Assembly (NCBI RefSeq): GCF_000317675.1
Contig: NC_019776.1
Location: forward strand, 2,542,001 to 2,606,000
DNA from: Cyanobacterium aponinum PCC 10605
GTDB lineage: Bacteria > Cyanobacteriota > Cyanobacteriia > Cyanobacteriales > Cyanobacteriaceae
Direction: 5' to 3'
DNA length: 64,000 nucleotides
A model generated the notes under the pieces. That model was not told where the DNA came from. It did no database searches and saw only the letters and a program-made list of their open reading frames with translations. Each line of letters begins with the position of its first letter. Position 1 is the first letter of the stretch. The position numbers and the translations under genes were made by a program. This document shows, in pieces, positions 27,869 to 34,815 of this stretch.

Positions 27869-28173
27869 GGGGGCGTGGCGGAATGGTAGACGCTACGGAC
27901 TTAAGGAAAATTGAGCCTTGTGAGGGAAACCTTATAAGTGTAAGTTCTCAAATTCAGGGAAACCTAAGTCATCTTTTTTTGATAGGGCAATCCTGAGCCA
28001 AGCCGAGAAATCGGAAGGTGCAGAGACTCGACGGGAACTACCCTAACGGTTCAAGCCGAGGGTAAAGAGAGAGTCCAATTCTTAAAGCTAGACTTAGCAG
28101 TAACGAAAGTTGCAGAAGAATGAAAATCCGTTGACCTTAAACGGTCGTGAGAGTTCAAGTCTCTCCGCCCCCA
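27869..28173 (+). tRNA. trnL-UAA: tRNA-Leu(UAA) interrupted by a group I intron
   Basis: The 5' exon (27869-27902) starts GGGGGCGTGGCGGAATGGTA and ends GGACTT; the 3' exon (28123-28173) starts AAAATCCGTTGACC and ends CTCTCCGCCCCCA. Spliced, the acceptor stem GGGGGCG/CGCCCCC, anticodon stem ACGGA/TCCGT and loop CTTAAAA give anticodon UAA with a long variable arm typical of tRNA-Leu. The final A is the discriminator; CCA is not encoded. Confidence 0.97.
27903..28122 (+). ncRNA. Group I self-splicing intron in trnL-UAA
   Basis: 220-nt intron inserted after the U of the anticodon wobble position. Core elements of the cyanobacterial tRNA-Leu intron (subgroup IC3) are present: AATTGAGCCTTG (P1 region), TCAGGGAAACCTAAGTC (P, near 27952), CAATCCTGAGCCAAGCCG (Q, near 27989), GTGCAGAGACTCGACGGGAA (R and G-binding site), GAGAGAGTCCAATTCTTAAAG (S, split here at GAGAGAGTCCAATTC and TTAAAG) and the terminal G. 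No homing endonuclease frame. The same intron occurs in chloroplast tRNA-Leu. Confidence 0.95.
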
Positions 28174-28264
28174 TATTTTTTAATAGGTATTGTATTTCTA
28201 AGTGCTGTACAGTAACAAATTATTTGTCATCGGTAACAAATTATAATTCTTTATAACTTATTTT

Positions 28265-29066
28265 GGCTTTGTTGCATAAATGATAAGTTAAAGCCTTTTT
28301 GTGTATAGGATAAAATAATAACATCTGTTTTGCTCTCAAGATACGGTCACTTAACTATGAAAGAAAAATATCGTCTCAGAAATTGATCAGAATATAATCA
28401 GGGTTTAAAACAAAGAGGTAGTCTGACATTTTGGATTTCTGAGGATACACTGTCTCATTGGTTAGTAACGGAAAAATCTGGTAAAAAAGGTGCTAGTAAT
28501 TATTTCTCCTCCCAAGCAATATTAACTTTTCTGATGGTCAAATCACTGTTTAATTTACCAGGGAGACAAACACAGGGATTGATGGAATCTTTATTTTCCC
28601 TGATGAATATAGATTTACCAATACCAGACCATAGTACTGTTTCTCGTAGAGCCAGAAAACTAAAGATAGTATTACCAGTGGAAAAAACATCTTCATCTGG
28701 TCATGTGGTAATAGATTCAATGGATGGGGACAGAAATAAGAATATTGACAGAATCGAAGAAATAGGAAGAAAAGAATGGAAACAAGAAAGTGGCTATCAT
28801 CGACGTTCTATCTCAGAGACAACAATGTTTAGGTTAAAAACAATATTTGGAGGTAAAGTAAGTAGTAGAAATTTTGATAACCAGGCAGTAGAACTATTTG
28901 TTCAATGTCTGTTGTTGAATAGAATGAGACAAATAGCTAAACCAGATAGCTATATAGTTAATAACAGATAAATATAAGGTTTAGGTGATTGCGCAGTGCT
29001 TCAGCTTCGCTGACATCGCACCTGTTGAAACAAAATTCCCTATTTATTAATTCATGCAACAAAGCC
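28265..29066 (+). mobile_element. Degenerate IS5-family (IS903 group) element
   Basis: Bounded by inverted ends GGCTTTGTTGCATAAAT (28265-28281) and ATTCATGCAACAAAGCC (ending 29066), which closely resemble IS903 ends. It contains the broken transposase described separately. Flanks (ACTTATTTT on the left, ATTTATCAT on the right) are not a direct repeat, so the insertion is old or rearranged. Its right end touches a 27-base MITE end. Confidence 0.88.
28357..28971 (+). pseudogene. IS903-like transposase, broken
   Basis: Starts MKEKYRLRN, then a TGA at codon 10 where the family has Trp (N-W-S-E-Y), and continues in the same frame: QGLKQRGSLTFWISEDTLSH, LFNLPGRQTQGLMESLFSLM, DHSTVSRRARKLKI, HVVIDS. 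It then jumps to the C-terminal region DRIEEIGRKEWKQESGYHRR, ETTMFRLKTIFGGK, FDNQAVELFVQCLLLNRM. The roughly 100 residues between HVVIDS and the C-terminal part, with the central Asp of the DDE triad, are deleted. Dead by both a nonsense codon and the deletion. Confidence 0.9.
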
Positions 29067-29067
29067 A

Positions 29068-29094
29068 TTTATCATAACCACACTCTGAAGAACC
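29068..29094. mobile_element. Solo MITE right end
   Basis: TTTATCATAACCACACTCTG then AAGAACC, identical to one end of the 174/187-bp MITEs. It is directly next to the IS903-like element, which may have inserted into, or recombined with, a third copy. Confidence 0.75.
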
Positions 29095-29174
29095 AAAAAC
29101 TTTTGTTTCTGACTCAGTAACTTTTACTCATTACTCTGCTAAGCCTCCTACCTGATACCTGATACCTGCTTTTG

Positions 29175-29202
29175 TTCGATATTCTTGAACCAAACTGAGG
29201 TT
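29175..29202 (-). repeat. Dispersed AACCTSAGTTCG-type repeat end, at a stop codon
   Basis: On the minus strand the motif AACCTCAGTTTGGTTCAAGA followed by ATATCGAA starts 3 bases after the TAA of the DUF2808 gene. It is one of the family whose consensus end is AACCTCAGTTCGGTTTAAGA then ATATCGGATAAG. Confidence 0.8.
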
Positions 29203-29205
29203 ATA

Positions 29206-29742
29206 TTAGTTGATACTCAAAATCCACGTACCAACACTTAATCTTAAAGGTACTTGCCCCGGAGTGAGTATTTGTCCTTGAAAATAAAACGTGCCACTGT
29301 TATCAGGATTTTTAACGTTAGAGAAAACTAACTCCACTTGATTACTTTCGAGTAAAGGTTCTTCCAAAGCAATTTCAATGATACGACTTTCTTCATCCCA
29401 AATGATTTCCCTAACTGGTAAGGTGGTATTTTTCGCCCTGACTTCTATTTTATTGACATCAAATTTACCATCAAAATAGTCTGGATAACTGATGAAAAAT
29501 TTATCTACTCCTTGAGTTAGTTTTTTCCCCGGAATTCTCAAACGATAACGATCCCATTGTCCCGCATTGCCGCCAAAATCCAAGCGATAATTTAGTATAT
29601 CTTTACGATCAACTCCACTAAAAATAGTTAACCCCGGATTACTTTGAGCAAATACAAGGTAAGGTAAACCTGTTACTAGGGTTGCACTTAAGGCGATGGT
29701 GGCAAAAATACTTTTTCTATTGAGTTTAAATAAATTAGTCAT
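29206..29742 (-). CDS. DUF2808 domain protein, exported
   Basis: 178 residues: a signal peptide (IFATIALSATLVTGLPYLVFA, cleaved near residue 33) and a beta-rich DUF2808 domain (YRLDFGGNAGQWDRYRLRI, FFISYPDYFDGKFDVN, QILTPGQVPLRLSVGTW). This family is restricted to cyanobacteria and of unknown function, probably periplasmic or cell-surface. It follows the folate cyclo-ligase gene on the same strand. Confidence 0.9.
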   Translation of the reverse strand: MTNLFKLNRKSIFATIALSATLVTGLPYLVFAQSNPGLTIFSGVDRKDILNYRLDFGGNAGQWDRYRLRIPGKKLTQGVDKFFISYPDYFDGKFDVNKIEVRAKNTTLPVREIIWDEESRIIEIALEEPLLESNQVELVFSNVKNPDNSGTFYFQGQILTPGQVPLRLSVGTWILSIN

Positions 29743-29820
29743 GGTTTAGTATATGTTTAGTTCTTTTAGTTTAAAGGGCTAATGGATAATGTAACAAACT
29801 ATTTCTATGGACTGTATTTC

Positions 29821-30402
29821 TTACTCTTTTTGTTCCTTGATAGGGGTTTTTATTCCTGATTCTGTACAGATATAATCTAAGGGTTTATCCCAGGATTCTT
29901 TTATTAGTTTATCAACATAAGCAAAGTCAAAAACAATGCCCATCCTAACTATATTTTGCCATAGCGGTTGAGCAAAGAGGCGATCGTAGTATCCTCCTCC
30001 ATATCCTAACCGATAACCGAAGCGATCGCACCCCACTGCTGGAACTAAAATTAAATCTACCTGATGAGGGTAAATCAAGGGCGAGTGAGTAGAAGGTTCA
30101 AGAATTCCATATTTTCCAATCTCTAAGTCATTAACAGAAGTAAATTGATGCCAAATTAATTCATTTCCCTGACAACGAGGTAAACCCCAAATTTTTCTTT
30201 TATCATGGTGCAATAGGCTTAAGTCTGGTTCTTGCTTAAAACTTAAATAACTCAGAATAATTTTACTATTACTAACCAATAAACTTTCTGATAAATGCTG
30301 ACAAATTTGCTTACTTTTTTCTTGCCATTGAAGCGGTGATAGTGTTAATCTTTCCTGCAAATATTTTTTTCTTAGCTGTTTTTTTTCTTTATTCATTATC
30401 AC
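29821..30402 (-). CDS. 5-formyltetrahydrofolate cyclo-ligase
   Basis: Converts 5-formyl-THF to 5,10-methenyl-THF with ATP (MTHFS/YgfA family), 193 residues. Seen: basic N-terminal EKKQLRKKYLQERLTLSP, ILSYLSFKQEPDLSLL, IDLILVPAVGCDRFGYRLGYGGGYYDR broken as LVPAVGCDRFGYRLGYGGGY (the ATP/substrate glycine-rich loop) and DKPLDYICTESGI. A second ATG two codons in is equally possible. It starts one base after the stop of the upstream exported-protein gene, so the two are co-transcribed. Confidence 0.93.
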   Translation of the reverse strand: MIMNKEKKQLRKKYLQERLTLSPLQWQEKSKQICQHLSESLLVSNSKIILSYLSFKQEPDLSLLHHDKRKIWGLPRCQGNELIWHQFTSVNDLEIGKYGILEPSTHSPLIYPHQVDLILVPAVGCDRFGYRLGYGGGYYDRLFAQPLWQNIVRMGIVFDFAYVDKLIKESWDKPLDYICTESGIKTPIKEQKE

Positions 30403-30403
30403 T

Positions 30404-31183
30404 TTAATGAGTATCTTCTTCGGTATAGTCTGGATGAGATAAATAAATATTTTTTATGGGTATTTCTTCAATACTTTTTTGATTTTCATATATCTTTAAT
30501 CCACGATAACTAACAACATATTTTTTATTATTTTTAGTTTCAGTTTCATAGCTAAAATTATTAGTCAAATGAGCAGGAATGTTATTTATTTCCTCTTGGC
30601 TTTTTTTTGAAATTTGCAAGTAATTCATCTCAATGGCATTAACATTATCTTTTTCTTCAATACAGATATAGATATTATCCTGTTCCGTTTCAAATACTGC
30701 CACTGGTTTTCTGGGTTGACAAGATGCGATCGCATTTTCTTCCAATAATCCCTGTAAAATACTTATTTCTACTTCTTTTGGTAAATACTGAGTCGAAATT
30801 ACGGGTTCAATTTTAGTAATAATACTGGCTTGAATAACCTTAAAATCAAAAGGACTAATATTGTATATTTTGCTATCAGGATCATCATAATTACCCTCTG
30901 TTGCCCCATAAGTAGGAAAAGAACCAAAAGCCCTCAAGCTGAGTATTTTTTCATGAGTATTAGTATTTATTTGAATCAACTGTTTTTCTTCATTATTTGT
31001 ACAGATATAAATACTAGATTCCTTTAACTCAAAATTAGCCTCTAATTGGGAACTGTCACATATATTAGACTTAAACTTTTCAGCTTTTGCAGACTTAACA
31101 AAAGAAATAAAAGGAACAGGAATTTTGATTATTTCAAAAATTATAATAATAAGAAAAAAGAATGGGAAATTATATTTAAACAT
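30404..31183 (-). CDS. Exported hypothetical protein
   Basis: 259 residues with an N-terminal hydrophobic segment (FPFFFLIIIIFEIIKIPVPF) likely serving as a signal peptide or anchor, then a hydrophilic, lysine- and glutamate-rich body containing two similar units around SSIYICTNNEEKQLIQIN and QDNIYICIEEKDNVNAIEM; the repeated IYIC-xx-EE/NE pattern suggests an internal duplication, with cysteines that may pair. I do not recognise a family. It is operon-coupled to the folate cyclo-ligase (2-base spacing). Codon use is strongly AT-biased. Confidence 0.72.
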   Translation of the reverse strand: MFKYNFPFFFLIIIIFEIIKIPVPFISFVKSAKAEKFKSNICDSSQLEANFELKESSIYICTNNEEKQLIQINTNTHEKILSLRAFGSFPTYGATEGNYDDPDSKIYNISPFDFKVIQASIITKIEPVISTQYLPKEVEISILQGLLEENAIASCQPRKPVAVFETEQDNIYICIEEKDNVNAIEMNYLQISKKSQEEINNIPAHLTNNFSYETETKNNKKYVVSYRGLKIYENQKSIEEIPIKNIYLSHPDYTEEDTH

Positions 31184-31284
31184 AAACTATCTTATTTAAC
31201 AAATAAAATATCTTAATATAAAACTATAACCTATAATATCATAATCAAAATATTTTATAAAAATAAAATTTAATATCAAAAAAA

Positions 31285-31839
31285 ATGAAAAAAGAACATA
31301 TCAAAAAATCAAAAATTTTGAGTTTAATACTTAGACATCAACCAGAATATATAGATATAAAATTAGATGAAAAAGGATGGGTTTCTATAAATGAACTTTT
31401 ATCAGGTTGCGAAAAAAAAGGAATAAAAATAAGTCGAGAGGAGATAGAAGAAATAGTAAAAACTAATGATAAAAAAAGATTTACTATTTGTAAATATACC
31501 GACAAAATCAAAGCCAATCAAGGACATTCTATTAAAGTTTCATTAAATCTCAAATGTGCAAATCCTCCCGATATTCTCTATCACGGTACAACAATTAAAT
31601 TCACAGATTCAATCATAAAGCAAGGACTACTAAAAATGAATTGTCATCATGTGCATCTTTCTTCAGATATTGAAACAGCCAAAAAAGTAGGTAGCAGACA
31701 CGGAAAAGTAATGATATTAGTAATTGACACCAAGAAAATGACAGAAGACGGATATAAATTTTATCTTTCCGAGAATAACATATGGTTAGTTGATCAAGTA
31801 CCTTCTATCTATTTCTCAAAGATAATTAAGGTTAGCTGA
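31285..31839 (+). CDS. kptA: RNA 2'-phosphotransferase (KptA/Tpt1 family)
   Basis: Transfers a 2'-phosphate from RNA to NAD+, the last step of fungal tRNA splicing; in bacteria the RNA substrate is unknown. 184 residues: winged-helix N-terminal lobe with the catalytic pair Arg17-His18 (LSLILRHQP) and GWVSINELL, then the ADP-ribosyltransferase lobe with LYHGTT, the HLSSDIETAKKVGSRHGK segment and YFSENNIWLVDQVP-like ending. The motif usually read IRANQGHS is IKANQGHS here (Lys76), a change at a position where the family normally has a catalytic arginine. AT-rich, so possibly acquired. Confidence 0.9.
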   Translation: MKKEHIKKSKILSLILRHQPEYIDIKLDEKGWVSINELLSGCEKKGIKISREEIEEIVKTNDKKRFTICKYTDKIKANQGHSIKVSLNLKCANPPDILYHGTTIKFTDSIIKQGLLKMNCHHVHLSSDIETAKKVGSRHGKVMILVIDTKKMTEDGYKFYLSENNIWLVDQVPSIYFSKIIKVS

Positions 31840-32034
31840 AAAAGTATTTTGATGGAGGTAAGCAAAAACTAAAAATTTTGCGCTTATCATTTCCTAGTGA
31901 ATACTGTTTTTTGATAGTACATATAAGCACTGAGATAAACTCTCTTCTCTTTTCCCTATTTTTCACCTCCACCGATAATTTTAGATCAAACTGAAGTATA
32001 AACAAGAATAAACGAACAAATATTAAATCTTTAT

Positions 32035-32046
32035 AAAGTACACTTT
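32035..32046. promoter_or_regulatory. Palindromic box AAAGT-AC-ACTTT, copy 1
   Basis: AAAGTACACTTT: a perfect 5-bp inverted repeat with a 2-base centre. Flanked by TA on both sides (TTATAAAGTACACTTTACAG). A candidate operator for a dimeric regulator. Confidence 0.55.
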
Positions 32047-32120
32047 ACAGAAACTAGGAAAAATGTAAAAATAGATACAGAAATAAAAAAATAAATCTCT
32101 TTGAAAATCAATTTCTTAAA

Positions 32121-32132
32121 AAAGTACACTTT
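32121..32132. promoter_or_regulatory. Palindromic box AAAGT-AC-ACTTT, copy 2
   Basis: Same 12-bp sequence as at 32035, 86 bases downstream (about eight helical turns), in AAAAAGTACACTTTATGTGG. Lies about 250 bases before the DUF4278 start. Confidence 0.55.
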
Positions 32133-32381
32133 ATGTGGTATAGATTACAATCGTTAGCCTTTAAAAGTAATGACCTTAAACACAATAAAAAATAAGGTGG
32201 ATATTTAAGAGAATGATGATCGATAGACTAATCTATTTATACCCAAATCAAATAAAGTCATAATTTTGTTAAGAAAAGCAACGATAAACAGGGAGATAAA
32301 CAATAGACATCATTAAGTAACATCTATTTAATTTTGACATCATAAGAATCTTATTTATATATCAGCAGAGGAGTTAAGAGA

Positions 32382-32777
32382 GTGAATATGAAATATCGTG
32401 GAAACGTCTATAAATCAGAAAACAACTTTTTGGAAGTAAAAGAAACCGATATAGTTGGTGGTAAATATCGTGGTTGTCAGTGGAATCATAAATTGCCTAG
32501 ACACGTAACACAATTAAGACCCAAATTAGGTCTTCAATATCGTGGTGTAAGTTATTGTACTAATCCAACAATGTCTAACTCCGTTGATAGCAACACCAAT
32601 GTCGCCCCAATCAATAACAAATCAAGAAAGGTAATAGTTTGCGAGAAAATACATAGCATCCATCTTGAAAATATGCGTCGTAATTTAGAAAGAAGAATCA
32701 AAGCCGCTCAAGAGGAAAACAATGAGACACTGTTGTTAATGTTGAAAAAAGAAAGCCTTGAGCTAGAGCTAGTTTAA
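32382..32777 (+). CDS. DUF4278 domain protein
   Basis: 131 residues. Three copies of a short Y-R-G motif define the domain: MKYRGNVYK at 3-11, GKYRGCQWNH at 27-36 and LQYRGVSYCTNP at 51-62. The C-terminal half is a charged helix (ENMRRNLERRIKAAQEENNE, preceded by a basic stretch). The family is cyanobacterial, unknown in function, and often stress-responsive in annotations. A GAGGAG ribosome-binding site (about 32366) precedes the start; a true start at the second ATG (MKYRG) is possible. It ends before a good terminator. Confidence 0.82.
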   Translation: MNMKYRGNVYKSENNFLEVKETDIVGGKYRGCQWNHKLPRHVTQLRPKLGLQYRGVSYCTNPTMSNSVDSNTNVAPINNKSRKVIVCEKIHSIHLENMRRNLERRIKAAQEENNETLLLMLKKESLELELV

Positions 32778-32840
32778 TTACTTACTGTTTAGAAAAAATC
32801 TTAAACCCATAATTTTTTCACTGTATATAACTATTTAACC

Positions 32841-32882
32841 AAAACTGATTGACTTTTAATTGCGAAGTTGGTCAGTTTTTTT
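32841..32882 (+). terminator. Rho-independent terminator after the DUF4278 gene
   Basis: AAAACTGATTGACTT pairs with AAGTTGGTCAGTTTT (two G-T wobbles) around TTAATTGCG, followed by TTTTATTT. The stem is about 15 bp and starts 64 bases after the stop. Confidence 0.8.
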
Positions 32883-32937
32883 ATTTCGTGATTGAATTAC
32901 AATAAATAACCAAATAATATTATTTCAATTCTCTGTC

Positions 32938-33302
32938 ATGAATTTAATTAAGCGTAGTTTATATTTAATTCCTTTAACTTTTTTTTTTGGGGAATAACAG
33001 GATGTACTAATTTAATTAATTGGGGTATAGCCTCTCCTCAAATACAAGAAATTACTCAAATTAAAAACGAAACCAATTTAACCCAATCGGTAACTATACA
33101 AGGAAAAATTGAAAAATCGATTCCTTTACTTAATTCATATGCCTATAAGGTTAAGGATGAAAGTGGTTCAATATGGGTTGTTACAACCAGTCAACAATTT
33201 GAACGAGGAGAAGATGTCACTATACAGGGTCAACTAAACTATAGAAATATTACTATTGAAGATAACGATTGGGGAGAGTTCTACATTGTAGCGGACAATT
33301 AA
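32938..33302 (+). pseudogene. Small lipoprotein with OB-fold-like domain, frameshifted at a T10 run
   Basis: From ATG 32938 the frame reads MNLIKRSLYLIPLTFFFGE and stops at 32997. Shifting by one base inside the ten-T run gives LIPLTFFF-WGITGCTN, a good lipobox, and then an open frame to TAA 33302: QIQEITQIKNETNLTQSVTI, KIEKSIPLLNSYAYKVKDE, VVTTSQQFERGEDVTIQGQL. An eleventh T would restore it. The beta-strand pattern resembles an OB-fold. Either a true pseudogene, a slippage-switched gene or a sequencing error in the homopolymer. Confidence 0.75.
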
Positions 33303-33324
33303 TTAACCTTGTGTGAAAAACTTT

Positions 33325-33511
33325 GGTTCTTCAGAGTGTGGTTATGATAAATTAATAAAAAATAACTTCCATAACCTTTATTGAATAGTGTTTATAGTAA
33401 AATAAAAATTAAAAGTTTATAAATTATTATTTAATAATCCCCTATTGCCTATTGCCTCTTGCCTCTTGCCTACCCTAACTAATAATTTACACGACGAGAA
33501 GTGATAGAGCC
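33325..33511. mobile_element. MITE copy 2, ISL3-type ends, with target duplication
   Basis: 187-bp non-coding element from GGTTCTTCAGAGTGTGG to GAAGTGATAGAGCC, flanked by 8-bp direct repeats AAAACTTT (33317-33324 and 33512-33519). It is the inverse of the copy at 26027-26200. It contains the run CTATTGCCTATTGCCTCTTG, longer than in copy 1. The right end lies 14 bases before the start of another repeat, an AACCTGAGTTCGAT element. Confidence 0.93.
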
Positions 33512-33532
33512 AAAACTTTTGATACTTGATAG

Positions 33533-33715
33533 AACCTGAGTTCGATATAAAATTGTCGATGAAGATAGCCAACAGTGTTTTTAATTGACATAAACTGAGT
33601 TTTAGTTGATTTTAAATAAATTTTGCCTAAATTTAATGATTTTTTTCAGGGAAAATTTTGTTAACTATAAGTCTCAACTCTTTATTTTTCAATGGTTTTT
33701 CATCGAACTCAGGTT
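33533..33715. repeat. 183-bp element with perfect 14-bp terminal inverted repeats
   Basis: Starts AACCTGAGTTCGAT (33533-33546) and ends ATCGAACTCAGGTT (33702-33715), exact reverse complements. The interior is AT-rich and non-coding. No clear target duplication is visible. Its outer end is almost the same as the tail of anmK (one difference in 21 bases), and it is related to the AACCTCAGTTCGG ends elsewhere in the window. Confidence 0.85.
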
Positions 33716-33772
33716 AATTACTAATTGTTAATTGCTTACTTTCCGGGATACCACTTTTTCATTCACCCCTAA

Positions 33773-34180
33773 TCAATTGAATAAATTAAGGGGAAAATGT
33801 CCATAAGTACCAATAATTTCTTCATTAAAATCAGCAAAAATGGTAATCAAAACTCCTCTATAATCTCCTGAATAATCACTAAGATGATAGGACTTTTTTT
33901 CGGTATTAAACTTTAAATAAACGGGTTTATTTTCTGTTACTTTTTCTGTGTCTATATTTTCTTCATAGCCTAGGGCTTTCAAATAATTTTTAAGAGTATT
34001 AAAGGCTTCATGGGAATTAGATGCACAAATGCCAAAATTTTGGTTATCAGAAAGACTGACAATCAGTTTTATACTTGACTCTAATTCCTGTTTTTCTTGT
34101 TCTGATTTGATGGTTTTTAATTGTAGGCAACTATAACTTTTAAGTAAAGATAGGGCTTGTTTTATTTTTTCATTCATCAT
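33773..34180 (-). CDS. DUF1824 family protein
   Basis: 135-residue soluble protein matching the cyanobacterial DUF1824 pattern: SDNQNFGICASNSHEAFNTL (about 46-66), KNYLKALGYE, KPVYLKFNTEKKSYHLSDYS followed by GDYRGVLITIF, and the C-terminal IIGTYGHFPLNLF. Function is unknown; the family is found in nearly all cyanobacteria. No neighbours suggest a role. Confidence 0.88.
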   Translation of the reverse strand: MMNEKIKQALSLLKSYSCLQLKTIKSEQEKQELESSIKLIVSLSDNQNFGICASNSHEAFNTLKNYLKALGYEENIDTEKVTENKPVYLKFNTEKKSYHLSDYSGDYRGVLITIFADFNEEIIGTYGHFPLNLFN

Positions 34181-34540
34181 TAATTTAGAGATTTAAAAAA
34201 GTTAGATTTAAAAAGGCTTAAAAATAAATTAATTTATAATTAATTTTGTTCTTTAATTTCTTGTAACAATTCTAATATTATTATCGTACCTGATTTTTAT
34301 TTGTTTGACGGCGATTTTCAGTTAGAATACCGAGGACAATGATGAAGTCGTCTTATTTTAAATATATCCGTGTTATAAAAAGCGATCACAAAGTGGTGCT
34401 GCGCGATCGCACTTTCTGTAGTTTAGCTCAAGTTCCCATGGTTTTATCCTTGACGGGAAAATACTACGTCCTGAAGGGAAATCTGTTCTTATAATTAAAA
34501 AATTAGAACCCGATAAAATATTATTCTAGCAATGAGAAAT
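34181..34540. other. Spacer before the TnpB element
   Basis: No gene seen. One inverted repeat, AAAGTGGTGCTGCGCGATCG followed by CACTTT (34391-34416), surrounds a HIP1 octamer. Confidence 0.5.
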
Positions 34541-34815
34541 TATCGTAATGATTCTTTACCAAAATAATGGGTCAAAAGCCTCGCCCTTTTAGGGCGACTT
34601 TAACCAATAAAAGGCGATGAGCCTACTCCTTTAATCTTATCCTCCTGATAAAATCTCTCACTACCTCTGTTTGATTCCTCCCTGTTTGCTCACAATATAA
34701 CTTGAGCTTTTTTTTCTTCTATTGTTATCAAAATCGTTAGATGAACTTTTTTATTTTGTGGGTTCATTTCTCTTTTTTTTCGCTATCATACCAATATATA
34801 CGGTGTTAGTCTAAC

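Larger units (their letters stand above)
31840..32381. other. Spacer upstream of the DUF4278 gene
   Basis: About 540 bases with no reading frame, very AT-rich. It holds two copies of a perfect interrupted palindrome (listed separately), suggesting a regulated promoter for the gene at 32382. Otherwise nothing identifiable. Confidence 0.6.

Noticed and set aside
27784-27996. 70-residue frame over the tRNA-Leu gene
   Set aside because: It reads through the tRNA exon and group I intron; the RNA gene explains the sequence.
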